A DNA stretch of 64,000 bases, taken from assembly GCA_014898415.1 (NCBI GenBank), contig RCTD01000005.1, positions 434,001-498,000 of the forward strand. The letters are read 5' to 3'. Of this stretch, positions 11,101 through 23,672 are shown in pieces. A program made the translations under genes and the position numbers. How positions within the stretch are numbered: the stretch's first letter is position 1; the number at the start of each line of letters is the position of its first letter. The stretch comes from Stromatinia cepivora. Taxonomy: Eukaryota > Ascomycota > Leotiomycetes > Helotiales > Sclerotiniaceae. The notes under the pieces are model-generated. The model saw nothing but the letters and a program-made list of their open reading frames with translations, was not told where the DNA came from and searched no databases.

Positions 11101-11980
11101 TCCGTAGCCGGGGGGAGGAGGTCTAATTGGAACTGCTTGTGAACCAGGTTGATTTGTGAAATGCCTGGGGTGCTCATATTCCTGGGGGGATTCCGTTATT
11201 CCACATGTAGGTGATCTTGGTGAACTCAACAATGTATTCGAGGTATCGGCTTCGTCATGCTTTAGTCGATTGATCAAGTAGGTAGTTATACATCTTTCAG
11301 CAAGCCTCCGAGTTTTTTCAACAGATAATGGCGCAACTATAAAAGTCAGACATGAGGCCTACAAAAAGTCATCTCACTAATTGCATACCTCTAGAAACTT
11401 GAGGTTTACTCAACCCGGAATAAGTCGTAGATTTACCGGGTCCAGACATTTTGCGCCCATCATTTGGAGCCGGTGTGTATGGCTGAAGATCATTCACTGT
11501 CGTACAAACTTTGCATCTAAATGCTTGGATTTCTTTCGGCCAACTCACGTTCGAATTGCAGGTCATACACTTTCCCGTCAAGAAATCCTTGTCTGGCACC
11601 CTCGAAGACCTAGCCCCTGTATTCTTTTCTGGCGATATATTGTCATCATCAAAAAATCCAACGCCAGGCGGCGCCGGCGCAGTCGCCTTCTTCTTACTAT
11701 TGAACAACGATGGAAAAGGATGGCTCATAGATCTCCCATGGCTCGACGTCGGTTTTGACGAACTTGAGGGATTAGAACCCGAGGGGCCTGGTCGACCATG
11801 CTGAGCAGCCGTAGTTAAAGTCGGAATACCATAAGCATTATCCAAGATATCTGCCTCCGTAACCCTAGCTCTCCCCTGGTTTTTGTTCGGCGATTCTGGC
11901 GCTGGACCAACGGTAGCAATGCTCGAGCCAGATTCTACCCGCGAGCTGGAATTAAGTAGGCGACTAGACCAAGGTGCCAT
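8169..11980 (-). CDS. HUL4: HECT-type E3 ubiquitin ligase, Hul4-like
   Basis: Three exons (11389-11980, 9141-11336, 8169-9091) encode 1236 aa; both introns are 49-52 nt. The first 130 residues are Ser/Pro-rich. A CxxC...CxxC zinc-ribbon-like element follows (C138, C141, C156, C159). A long helical middle region and a C-terminal HECT domain complete it. HECT signatures include GIDAGGLRKEW, NPDHGMFSYDEDSH, YFLVGAVLGLAIYNS and the catalytic ARTCFNML with Cys1204, 32 residues before the end. HECT ligases take ubiquitin from an E2 as a Cys thioester and pass it to substrates. The overall layout matches fungal Hul4; the substrate is unknown. The start at 11980 is the first ATG upstream of the Ser-rich region. 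Confidence 0.9.
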
Positions 11981-12986
11981 TTTATATTTTCAAACTGTCT
12001 GCGAAGTGCAGGCGTTCTAGTTTGACCATCGGGTCTTCCAAAAGTATCTGCGAGTTTAGTTGTAATGTTGTGCGAGGGGGAGCAGTTCCCTTCTCGTGTA
12101 TATCCAAGCTTTCTTTTGTTTTCGGAATCGATAATCCGTCCGTTCGTTCGTGCTTGAACTCTAGGGGGGGGGGGGGATAGGAATAGGTCTCGGGCTCTTT
12201 CCTAAAACTACCTTCATGGAAATTAACATATAATTAGTGAATGTAGATGTTGAAGTATATTTCGACCTTTGCTCCAAAATTCCAAAGGGGGGATTTTATC
12301 ATAATGAACATGGATTGTTTATTTACTATTGTCGTATAAACTGGTAATGTAATTTTGCAGGTTCATCTCAATACATATTGAGATTGATATGTACCTAGTT
12401 ATCCCCACAGAAATGCGTGGGCTCAGAGTACTAATTTATGCATAATTGGCAGTTTGAATGTCTCTGTTCGTCTCATGAAACCGATGGAGATCAATCATTA
12501 TTCGTCCCAGGAATGGATTAAAAACGGAAGTGCCGTTCCTTTGCCAAGAAACCCAGAAAATCTTCCTAGTTTAGTAGGAGAAGAAATAGAGAAAGAATGA
12601 ATACGAGATATGTCGATACGAGCTTGAAAAGTTAGAAATTTGGAATTTGTGTTAAAATGTTCGTGAGATCTTAAAATTTGTTATGAAATATATATGGGGA
12701 GGGGATATGATGTTCAGGGAAAATAATCATCTCTTGACTTTTGACAACAAAATTGGCCTGAAACTTGATCAAACGTATTCGCATTTTCACTTATCACCAA
12801 ATGAGGTATCCAGGGGTCCATGATACTTTCACATTGTGGAAGATTCGTAAATTCATAAAAGTTTTGGGTATGATGGAAAAGCTATGCATTTTTGCATTAA
12901 CTACCAGTGCGCCACGAGGCCATAAAACAATCCATTCATCCCATTGCTGAAGTAAGCAATTACACACATCCAACCCCTGATTACAT
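11981..12986. other. spacer between HUL4 and RPL15
   Basis: About 1 kb with no gene recognised. It includes a G13 homopolymer at 12164-12176 and AT-rich sequence. The left part should carry the HUL4 promoter and the right part the RPL15 3' UTR. Confidence 0.5.
12164..12176. repeat. G13 homopolymer
   Basis: Thirteen consecutive G in the HUL4 upstream spacer. Confidence 0.9.
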
Positions 12987-13830
12987 TTATCTGTATCTTT
13001 GCAGCTTGAGGGTGTTGTGCTTCTTCCAGGTCTTTCTGCGGCCAGCAGTGGTCTTGTTGAATCCGTGACCTTTTCCGAGACCACGGGACTTCTTTCCGGT
13101 GGCAGTCAATCCACGAGATTCTCTATGCTTGTGGACTGGGTTGACGATCCAGTTGATACGGGGATCGCGGCGGATGGCCTTGTGTTGAGGGTCAACGAGG
13201 ATGATCTCGAAGTACTTGTAGGTGGAGTCTTGGTTGATCCAGTAGGAGTTCAAAACTCTCAAGTTGGCACAACGACGACCGACACGCTCCTCGGCGGTGG
13301 ACTTGAGGGATCTTTGGTACTTAAGTTGGTTAACACCCTGGTTGGTTGGCTTTCCTACAACGCGAAAATTGGGTTAGCAAATCCGAATTTCCTGAAGTAT
13401 CTTCTCATCTAACAAATACGGGATTCAACATACCGTAAGTGGCACCCTTTGGAACTGGGCGCTTGCGACCACCGCGACGAACACGGACACGGTAGATAAC
13501 GTATCCTTGCTTGGCCTTGTAACCGAGACGGCGAGCCTTGTCTGGGCGGGATGGGCGGGAAGCACGGTGGACGACGTTCAATTGTCGGAGCTATATTATG
13601 CACTCTCAGCTAAGTTCAACGAGTGTATAGCAGAGACATCAAAGATGCCCACAATATTCCAATTTACTTGTCCAAAAAAGACCAAATTTTCGAATAATTG
13701 AAGTCGATCGAGATCGTCTCTTGGGGTCGTAGTTTTATCTTACCTCCCAGCATCGTACACGGAGAAGGAATCGAAGCACATCAGATTGCTTCTTCTTCTG
13801 GATTTCCTCGAGATATTTAAGAGCACCCAT
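12987..13830 (-). CDS. RPL15: 60S ribosomal protein L15 (eL15)
   Basis: Three exons (13744-13830, 13434-13590, 12987-13354) encode 203 aa, the usual length for eL15. Diagnostic stretches are [73 protein letters not shown] and the C-terminal [18 protein letters not shown]. Introns are 153 nt (GTAAGA donor) and 79 nt (GTATGT donor), with phases 0 and 1. It is a structural protein of the large cytosolic ribosomal subunit. Codon choice is strongly C-ending, as expected for a highly expressed gene and in contrast to its neighbours. Confidence 0.97.
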
Positions 13831-14761
13831 CTATTGGAGAACAGACCATGTTAGCATTGGTTCTCTGGAAACCTTCAAGTTGAAGCTGCGGTAAAGCTGT
13901 GAAGAAAAGTCGAAGACATTCAATTCCGATCAACATCTGCAATTCCAGAAATCCATTCCTTGTCGCAGATGTTCAATCTAACATATGTCTTTCGAATGAA
14001 CTCGATCTACTAACCTTGAATGATTTTGGGAGTTGTCGTGGCTCGGAAGTTGTCGATTGGCGTTGTCGTGAAAGGAAAGTCGGAGAGTTTTTTCATTTTC
14101 CAAATAGAACTTGTGGGAATCTTTTTTAGTGTGCTCGGGTAAGTTTAAGCCTAAGGCATCAAATACATCAATTTTCCCACCTCATTGATTGATCATCATG
14201 CTTTACCTCTGAATATATCAAATAGTAATTTTTAAATCATTTACTCAGATAGTAGTCCGAAAGAGGCAACTATTAGTAAATCTAGAGGCTCCAAGAGGTG
14301 TTCAACTATAAATTTCCCCAATTAAATCCTATATGTTCTATTTCATTCCCTTTCAAATGTCAAATACCTACATCTATTTCACCTCAGGAGAAACCATTAG
14401 GCCTTTGTGAGATGCAACCAAATGTTCTATATTGGCCAAGTAACTGCACACGGGAGAGTTACTGTATATTATCAGTATCGAACGAGATAGCAATAGTTGT
14501 TTTGATCCAAATCCGTACGGCGGCGGCATTAATCTTCCCCTGAGACTTTGCGGCTCTGCCATTGTAATATTCAGCCAAGTTCGCTACATGTGTATAGTAT
14601 TAATTTTATAGCCAGTAGTAACATCTTGAAGAAAATGAAAGGCAGTATAATAGTACAGCTAGGATGTACCAATAGCCAATATAGCGAAGTCTGAAGAAAT
14701 ACAAGCAAAATTTGTAACTCTTCCGTCAGGTACTCTTCCATGACTCTCCTCTCATCATCAT
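13831..14761. other. spacer upstream of RPL15
   Basis: No gene recognised. The region adjoining 13831 should be the RPL15 promoter and leader; a non-coding first exon is possible for a ribosomal-protein gene. The rest is AT-rich with no coding signal. Confidence 0.4.
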
Positions 14762-16023
14762 TCAAACCTTGCTTTCAAAAGCCTTAAGCAATTTTCTATT
14801 CGCTCTCGCATGTTTCTTTGCCTCCTTTCCCCATCCAACAGAATTTCCCTCCTCAACAACCGGAAAGATTTTGTTCGAGACCTCAATCGTATCCGTGTCC
14901 AAGGTTTCCTCCGGCTTTGAAGCATTGATAATACACTCGAACTTATTTAACCCTACAGTCTTTCCCAGTTTGAGCATCTTCGCAACCTGCTCATCCTCTT
15001 TACCCCATTCATTACCAAGTAATCCATCAAACTCCTTCGCGACATTCTTCTTAGCCAGCTTGTCAAAGTGAGAAATTACTTCCAAAGCCCGTGCAATCAT
15101 GTCTTGACCCCTTCCATGATTCAAGGCGAAATCATGAATGTCATTCTCATGTTTCTCACCTTTCTTTTCGATTCTGAATGGCGACGCCAAAGCATAAGTA
15201 GCATGGAAGCTGGCCATAAACTTCTTCTGTTCGGCCAACCTATTCCAGTCAGTATGCAGGCAAGTATTTCCAAACATAAAAGTATACCCACCACTCCTTC
15301 TCCAACTCCGCCGCCAACTTCTTGAAACCTTCTGCATCTCTCTCCACAACCCCAACAAACTTCTCCATAAACTGCGCTTTCGCTCTTTCGGCGCTCTTCT
15401 TTTTCCTCCTCTCAAGATTGTCCAGCTCCAGAAATTCACTTTGAACCAAATAAGTCAGTACACACTCCCCAATCAAATACGCCTTGTAATAAAACCAAAA
15501 CCAGAGGCACAAACAATGTACATACTTGCTTTCCTCCCGTCCCGGATCCTCATAATTTTCATCCTCAACTTCATCCTCTCCTAACCCTCCTAATTCCCCG
15601 ACTTTGATGCGTGCAGGCTCCGACCTTCTTCCTTTCTTCTTCTCATCCCCCATATCTTTACCATCTCTCTTCAGACTCTTTTTGTCATAATGGTCTGTAA
15701 CACCACTGGAATCTTCATCATGATCCGCCTTCTTCTCTTTATTCTTCTCTTTACCATATCTCTTCACCTTCTTCCTATCAAACTGATCCGTCCCACCACT
15801 AGAATCCTCCTCATGACCCGAATCATTCTTTTCATCCATTCCATTCTTCTCCAAACCATTATTACGAGCCCTAGACTTAGGATTCGGCAAATAACCTTTT
15901 CAATGCAACACCAAGGAACGTTAGAATATTTCCCATTCTCAAAGTAAATATTTGCATTGAAACCGAAAAGGATACAGAGACTGAACGCTTACCTTCCGAT
16001 TTGCGTTTTGTTTTGGTGACCAT
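14762..16023 (-). CDS. hypothetical charged, coiled-coil-prone protein (four exons)
   Basis: Exons 15993-16023, 15526-15895, 15292-15438 and 14762-15239 join in consistent phase to 341 aa. The start reads MVTKTKRKSEG, a basic nuclear-type N-terminus. Residues of about 30-110 carry two related Asp/Ser/Gly blocks (EEDSSGGTD and DEDSSGVTD) separated by Lys-rich spacers. The middle (SAERAKAQFMEKFVGVVERDAEGFKKLAAELEKEW) is a likely coiled coil. The C-terminal third is more globular and ends RANRKLLKAFESKV. No family was recognised. Donors are GTAAGC, GTATGT and GTGGGT; the second intron is a multiple of three and open, so its removal is the less certain step. Confidence 0.65.
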
Positions 16024-16424
16024 GGTAGCGATGATCGAAATGAATGAGGGGATGGGGTGGATTTTAGAAGGATATGATTTCAAAGACGAGATGATATCGA
16101 AGAAGATTCCAAATAATGAAATGAAGTATCAATTCCGAGAAGAGATGATATTCGAATGTATGGATATCAGGAACAAACCCCGAAAGAAAAACCGCAGGAT
16201 GAAGTTTAAGTTGAAAGTGAACGAAAGTGGGCCCCCCTCATCCTCAAGGCTCAAGGTAACGAAAATCGCAAAAGGAAGGACCCTCAAAACGTTCCTTCCC
16301 AACATTCTCTCTTACTCACAATTACCACCACCATATTCTCTCCTCACCCACTACAATCAAAAAATAGATGAGCGAGACGAGCAAAAACCTAGCCGCCCCA
16401 TGAGTTGGGCGACAGGAAAACCCC

Positions 16425-16488
16425 CCGGGGGGATTTATTACAGGGCCCGGTGTGACACTCCTAACCGCTACACCACGAGGCGCCGGTA
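16425..16488 (-). other. tRNA-like segment with A-box motif (possible tRNA relic or SINE head)
   Basis: On the minus strand the sequence CGTGGTGTAGCGGTTAGGA matches the D-arm/A-box pattern of eukaryotic tRNAs such as Val or Glu. A CAC-containing loop and GC-rich sequence follow. No proper T-arm (GGTTCGA) or matching acceptor stem is visible, so it is not a functional tRNA. A perfect CCCCCCGGGGGG palindrome sits beside it. It could be a tRNA pseudogene or the head of a tRNA-derived SINE. Confidence 0.3.
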
Positions 16489-16633
16489 TGCTCTGCTTTT
16501 CGAATTTGGCGCGTTTGTCGACGAGGTGAGATGTGGCATTTAGATTTATGTAGAAGAGAATATGTAAGGTTTGGGAATATGATATGGGGATGTTGTTCAT
16601 CTCATATATATTTTGGTGTCATGTAGGAATATG

Positions 16634-16675
16634 CATCACCATCACCATCACCATCACCATCACATCACATCACAT
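16634..16675. repeat. CATCAC/CATCA microsatellite
   Basis: Repeated ATCACC units followed by ATCAC units in non-coding DNA. Confidence 0.85.
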
Positions 16676-17618
16676 ATCAAACGCCACGCATCAAAAAAAG
16701 TAACCCAGTGTATGAATTTCGTTCTTGCTACCGAATCCACATCCATGTTCCCCAAACCTATCAACATGCATCAAATATGATTCCATTCCATTCAATTCCA
16801 TCCACCATATTTGATGCCCAACGACCTTGAATCGCAGAAGAGAAACACACAAAAAGGTAACAAATCAGGTCAGAAAAGAATCAGAATTCAGAAAAAAGTA
16901 ATGAAACATGCATCCATCCATTATCCTTTGCAAATTTACCCAATATCTTTTTTCCCCACTTGACACCGCCGGATTTTGAAAGATCTATCTATCAATGGAG
17001 TTCTTGAAACTTATTTTTTCGTTAGGTCGTGGTAATGCGTCAGGCCACTGCAATCGGAAGATGCAAAAAGGTGTAGTCTTCCTAACTAATTGAGAAACAA
17101 AAGTATCAAAAAAAAAGTAAAAAAAAAGTATGTCCAGTATGTTGTGTACGAATCCTGTGCCTGTCTCCGATTATGTAGTAAATCCAGAAGAATCCCGATT
17201 CTGGATGAAACCTTCTCAATTATCCTCTATGATCAAATTGCAAAGAAATTGTAGTGTTCCCGAAAAGGTCATCCCAGTATGTCTTCATAGTATTGAGGTT
17301 CTCCTGACCCATAAATCAACGCGCCGCCTGGCATAACGCAATGTGAATAAATTAAACGAATGTGTAGACGAGCATGCTCGTCAAGAACATGCAAGGAATT
17401 AAGAACAGGGTCGGTGGGGAAGGGCGTCGGTGGTATATTACAAAAGCAAAATGTATTTAGTCTCCAGTTCTGTAGGAGTGTCCCGTGAATAAACTCATCA
17501 GCTGGAAATGAAAAAGGATATCAAGACCAGAGGTAAAGTTCGTGGTTCTTGTGTAATTGCTCATTGTTGCCGAAGAGCGAAGTCGACAACATGCGTAGGC
17601 TATGATCGAAAGATAGAC

Positions 17619-20416
17619 TCAACGAGTTCCCATAGACAAGCCTTGGAAAGCTCCAATCCAACCATCAGATTGACCAACAAGTCCACCTTGTCGACCGTAT
17701 TCGCTACCGTCATGAGTAGGGGTAGTGCCATGAGGAGAAGGGAATCGACCAGGTGCCTGGTAATCGGTCGTGTTTGCGAAGCCAGTATAGGGGTCCATCA
17801 TCGAAGGAACATACGCGCTTGCAGTACTGACATTTCTGGTAGATCCAAATGGAGAATATCCATAAGTATAACTTTGAGGCTGGAAACCAGGAGCGGCTGC
17901 TGAACTTCTGTCTAAGGTTGACTGGAATGGCTGTGCGAAAACGCCTTGGTAGCCTCGTCCTGCTTGTGTTGTATTAAATGTTTGTGGCTGTTCGGCCTGT
18001 TGTGGTCGACGCTCACTTTGTGTGGTTCTATTAACACCCACAGCTCCAGGTCCAATACCGCTTGGTGCTTGCAAGCCAAGAGAGGGGCTTGCGAAGGAAG
18101 CGGGATTGATCGCAGACATCCAAATTCTTGTCTTGTATACTTTGAACAAATCGGTGACAAGAGAATTGAAATTAATATAGGCATCAGCAAAGTAATAGAA
18201 TGTGAGCTTCTTCCAATCCCTAGATTTAAGGTGGTAAGCCTATGCTATCAGGTTAATCGGTGAGATCATTAGTTGACTTACATTTGGAACTCGGCATCCA
18301 AAATCTCCATATGTAGACCGTGTTCCTTCACTTTCTGAGTACAAACACGCTTGGCCTTTGCTTCGTTCCCTTCCTTGTCGCGCAAAGCCTGTATTTCATG
18401 GTTCTGGGCAAGGCGTTTGATGATCTTAGGCTTGATCTCTCCTGGATTAGGTTCTTGCATGCCGTGCTGACTTGGTGGACCCATGCCACCTACAGCACTT
18501 CCTTGCATACCATTGGTAGTAGCCATTAAGCCGGCACCTGTCCCATCAGTGTTGCCTACAGCACCCTGAGAATACATCATGAGCCACTTGTAGTGTTCTT
18601 CGGCATAATGTTCTTTGAGTTCTTTGGCAGTAGCCCAGTCCACGTTATCCTTAGCGACGGTGCCCAAATCTGTTCCTCGATCGGCTTCGACAATCACGAG
18701 ATCTCCAGGTTTGACAGAGAGACCAGTGCCTTCTTGAACGTAGAAGACATCTGCGCGCGAACATTTGAACAAGACAATATAGAGTAGTTGGTTATGTCGA
18801 GGTTGTGGAACGCCATACATGCTTCGGTGGGGTGATGAGGGGCGGCCACTAGGGTATTGATTGACGGCCCCATAAGGATATGGAGAAGGATTAAAGGCGG
18901 AAGGTGTGAAGGTTTCGGCATTGCGACCTGGTTGAGTATAATTTCCAAAGTATGAAGATGCTACATCCAATTAGTATGAGTATATGAACCCATGCACCGA
19001 ATTCTAACATTCCAAACGTACGCAAGGAGTAGAGGAGAACTGCTTACCATGATCGTTTGTAGAATAGCCATTGCCTTCATTATACCGACCCGAATTTGGA
19101 GACAAACTCTCTTGGATACTACTTTCAAGTTGTGACAACGGCTCAACACCAGCAATAGAGCTAACGGAACCTTGTCGAGCAGGTATATCAGCGAAAGAGT
19201 GACGCCTGCTCTGCGGGATATCGGACAGTCCACCGAATCCGAGAGAGCTCTGCCAAAAAGCCCTTTTGACATTCTCCAGCTTTCTATTCTCAAGAGTGTA
19301 TGGCGAGACTCTCTGTGCACCAGCGATACCATACTCACTCATTCTTCGCCCTAACATTGCTTTGGATGGATCCTGTAAATCGTTGAGTTCATCAAGTTCA
19401 TCAATTGCATAGTCAGACTCTTCGGGTAGAGATTCTTCTTGCAAGCCATAACCATTACCAAGACCGAAAGCATTGGACGTTGAAGATCGAGGTCGAAGGC
19501 GTAGGTTTTGATAATTTTGCTGGCGTAACATAGCATTCTCTCTAGCTAACAATTCGATAGTCTTGGATTCTTGGGATTGAACTTGAGCACCATGAGAAGA
19601 ACTGTTAGTACTCCCATCGTCGTCATCCTCAACTTCTTTGACCTTTCCGAGGCCGCCCTCGGTCATCTCGCTCAGCATACTTGGTCGAGATGGTCGATGC
19701 TGCAATCCGGAATGTCCTATACCACGTCCCCGGCCTGAAGCTGCGGGAACAGCTGCTGGTGATGGGCCAGCACTAGTATCTGGGTCGAGCTGACCAACTG
19801 AGTATGACTGAGATCGGTACGTCTTTGGAGTAGGATGTAAAGGAATCGAAAAAGGAATGGTGGGGTTTACAGAGGGATCTCGTTGACTCATCATTTCATT
19901 GGGAAAGTATCCGTTGCCAGCGGAGCCCGGTGGATGCAAAGATGTTGGGGATGGTAGAACTTCGGTCAATCTAGAGGGTGGCTCCTTACGTGACTCGCTG
20001 TTCCAAATGCCACTACCCCATGGGAACGAGCTCGAGCTCGTATGTCCACGACCTGCAGCTACTTGGGCATGAGGACCCCAAGCGTTGGAGTCGGCTGAGG
20101 GAGTACTGGGGTGTGAAGCTGTTGGAGACATGCTGCTGCTTGCGAACGAACCCTTTCTCGGCTGCGTTCCAGACTGAGTAGTGTCGTTCAACCATGAGGC
20201 TCGGCGCGTGGGTTGCTTTTGGGGCGGGTTAACTGGCTGTTGGGTGTCTTGTCGGTCGGGTTCATCATCGGAGCTTGCCAAAGCCTCCGAATCTGGTGTT
20301 GAGCGTCGCTCATTGAATTTACCAAGGAGAAGGGAAGGATTGCTTGATGTAATTGATGAAGGATTAGATTGGTTGGCCTTGCCACCAGCTCCGATCTTAT
20401 TATTGCTTGAACTCAT
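17619..20416 (-). CDS. PSP1 C-terminal domain protein
   Basis: Three exons (19048-20416, 18282-18960, 17619-18219) encode 882 aa; introns are 87 and 62 nt. The first 500 residues are Ser/Pro/Gly/Asn-rich and disordered. The conserved PSP1 C-terminal domain starts near residue 520 (FKCSRADVFYVQEG, PGDLVIVEADRGTDLGTV). It continues across the last intron into MDWKKLTFYYFADAYINFNSLVTDL and YKTRIWMSAINP. PSP1 domains occur in fungal proteins linked to RNA and polymerase-mutant suppression and in bacterial YaaT/RicT; the molecular role in filamentous fungi is not settled. A short Gly/Met-rich insert splits the domain. The tail is again disordered. About 5 kb of gene-poor DNA lies upstream. Confidence 0.88.
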
Positions 20417-23400
20417 GGCGACTATGTAGAAACTATTAGTTAGTTCTCTGTAAATAGGAAAGAGAGCTGTTTTATGTTTAAATCTAACGTAAAAAATCGT
20501 ATGTAAAGACTTGTGGTACGGTAACTTGAAAGGGTGTCCTCAAATGCTCAAAGTCGAATACCACATGCTCATGTAAGCAGCGCAGTGAGCAAGTGAATCA
20601 TATTAAAATAAGAGGGGTCACCACAACAGAAAGCCGCTGGAGAGAACCCCAGCAACTTTCTCATGCAGTCGGTCTAAAAATTGAATATATGCGATAGAGG
20701 ACGGTAGACCGTAGCCAAAGGAATAAACTTCCAAATAGATCGAAGGATAACAGCAAACGAAAATTTGAAAACTTACCAAATTAACAAATGGTCTTGTCTG
20801 AGGTCGGATAAAATGGTTATTTGAGTAAAATGGTTTTCGTAGATGGCCGAACTTCCGGATGAAATCAGCTTTACAAAGGGGGGTAGGTCGACAGTAAGCG
20901 AATCTGTGAAATTGACCAAGAATAGGAAATCGACTTGATAGAAGGGGGGTGTGAATATCTAGGTGTAAGAGCTGAAAGAGACCCAAGTTTAGATGCGAAT
21001 GCGAGTGAATTCTGGTGTGCCCCGCAAGGAGAGAGAAGCGGACCGAGTTTCGATACTGGCGCACAAGAAGCGAATAACTAATACTGCGCAAATCTTCGTC
21101 AGTAATTTAGAAAAACGGTACAGAGAAAAGAGAGAAGAGTTGAGGTGTCAAGAATCGTCCCAAGTACGCAGCATTCAACAAAACCAGAAAATGTATCTAG
21201 ACTAGGCAGCAAACTGGGACGAGGGATCTAGAAACCACGAAGCAGGATTTCATCGTTCTGCGACGCAGATAGGCTTTCCGAGTTCAGGTGCGCCGATAGC
21301 CGGTAAAGTGAATTAGATGATGCTACCTAGGCGGGTAGGTACCTCATTCAACCGAGATATATGTGCCGACGATCTTCTGCAGTCGAGTCACGGAGAATTC
21401 TCCAGAAGTCGCAATATGGATTGGATATCTTGAGCAAGTGCTTTTTAGACTTTAGAGCATTGAATACTCTAAGAAACAATCTTTCTGGATGTTGATATTT
21501 GATTGCGCCAATCCTGAACAATTGTTGTGGTTGAATCCACCCTTTAAGGAAATACCCGGTCGATCGGATACCTCTGTTTGACTCGACAGTAGGAAAAGTA
21601 TAAACTCACCGGATGTGAGATAAACTCAACCAAGGAAACCAAAGTCTCAAACTACAATTATTATCTGTTTATCTAGTAGATCGACATGTCAGCTTCAAAT
21701 CCTTAGAGCCGCAATAGGAATAACTTCCACACAAAACCCTGTCAAGGCTGAGTGAGTTGAGATGGAAGGATTGACAGAAGGTCACCTACCTGCTTTAATT
21801 GCGGTTTCCGCATAAAATGATGAAACTCTTCTAATGCCGCTTTCTCTTTCTCAATTTATAAACCTAAATCCAAATACCATCTATTTCTCAATAATCGCTC
21901 GAACTAGCCGTTGCTGAAACAAACCGCAGATCGAAAGTCAAAACCTTCTGCGCATGCGTTCGGAGTTTCAAATTCGTGAAGGCTTTGTGTCGCCAGGACT
22001 ATGCGTAGCCCATTGTCGTGGGAAGGATAAAGGCGCGAAAGGCCAAAGCTCTCTTTTCCAGAGAGTGTTTTTGAAGGATGAATCTCCGGAGGGGAGAATA
22101 GACGATATCTTTGACGCGTGAAAGTATTCTCTTGTCAAGATATGAGTAATGTACGATATGTTTATTTTCGTAAGGGTTAAGAGGTTTTGGTTTTTCTGAA
22201 AGACAAGTGGTGAGGTGAGGTTCTGAGGTTCTGGCAAAGTATGAAAGTTTTTGAAGTTCTTATGCGGCGAAGGAAGTTAACAAGCTTGTAAATAGAATAG
22301 TTTTCGAGGGATCGAAGATGAGCTGAGGCGCAACCTTGATGCGGGGAAAGCTGCCTATGGTGAACACGCGATAAGACACCTTCAAAGAACAAGAACACCG
22401 CAAAATAAGTTAAAAATGCTTGTACGTTTTCAATGTGCGACAATAGAGAACTAAATGATTGGTCTTTCTCTTTTCTTTTTTTTGGTACGATGACGAAACT
22501 CAGCCAGGAAGAAAATGGAAATCTCCGATGAAGATAATTCCCAATGTCTTTTCTTGAAGAATAATTGCTTTAATTATTTTGGGGGGTTAAAATATAAAGT
22601 ATGTATATTGAATTGATATATCGATGGAACAAAGATGGAGCTTAATGAAGGGGTATTTGTAAATGTAATATAATAGTAAGGATCTAAGGAGAGATAGGTG
22701 ACCGGCGAATGGATCAAGATGGGGGACAAGACAAGAACTGAGGGTGGCCTTAGCGCTACAATTGGCACAAGGGTCCGATGTTCGAGGGGGCGTGGAGAGC
22801 AAGGGAGGTGGGAGACTCCGTACTAACTTTTTCTGAATTTAATGTATGAGAAGATCTAATTGGTACAAGAGCCACATATGTAGACAGGGGGGGGGGAATT
22901 AAAGTGGAGGGCCACCACAAAAAATTCATGGGCATGCGTCGATGGATACTCGGATGGATGAATAAGGTATGAATTATGGGGTCAAGTTGAATGTGGATGT
23001 GGAGGTGGTAAAGAGAGAGACTGGTAAATGATGTGAGGTAAAAAGGTGGTGGTAAAAAGAGAGAGAGATACACTGATAGATGATTTGAACGAAGTATGGC
23101 AAGGCAGGAAAGTATGTGGACGAGGGTAGAAGTGTCTAGGTGAGGTGGCAATGAGAAGGATTAGAATATGGAATAGAGAAACGAGGTAAAAAGGCAAGCA
23201 GCTATTCTTGTCAGAGGAAAACCTGGGCAGGAAGAGGAAGAGAGTGAGTACGCACCGAGAGAAAAAGATAAAAAGAGGGGGGGAAACAAGTTGGGCGTAA
23301 CATATTAAATCATAAGGCAGCATTGGATTTTCTCTTGAATATGCAAGTCAGAACAAATAGTATAGAGAGACCTGAGTGCGAGAGAGCATCCATTGAAGTA

Positions 23401-23638
23401 CGTCTCATTGGGTGTCCAAATTATGAGTGGAGATGGATAGAGGAGTTCTTCTTGAAATTCATCAGGCCATGCAAAACGTAATATCAATGCAGTTAACCAT
23501 ACCTAGTACCTATATAACTACAGCTACTTACTTACTTGGGTGCTTATTCACCTACCTAGATGAGGACGTCTTGTGAGGTTAATGATCGACAGTTTGCATG
23601 TACAATGCTGTAATGTTGGTATTAAGTGCCCTGATAGA

Positions 23639-23672
23639 TATGTATGTATGTATGTACGTATGTATGTATATA
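23639..23672. repeat. TATG tetranucleotide microsatellite
   Basis: Interrupted array of GTAT units in non-coding DNA. Confidence 0.85.

Larger units (their letters stand above)
16024..17618. other. spacer with simple repeat and tRNA-like segment
   Basis: About 1.6 kb without a protein gene. It holds a tRNA-like segment (16430-16490), a CATCAC microsatellite (16634-16675), and AT-rich DNA that includes the PSP1 3' UTR near 17.0-17.6 kb. Confidence 0.5.

Noticed and set aside
20618..21091. 157-codon minus-strand frame upstream of the PSP1-domain gene
   Set aside because: Low-complexity Ser/Leu/Tyr composition, no similarity, and likely within a 5' leader.
22574..23323. Several minus-strand frames in a pyrimidine-rich stretch
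   Set aside because: Overlapping frames all reflect CT-rich composition; none has an intron structure or motif.
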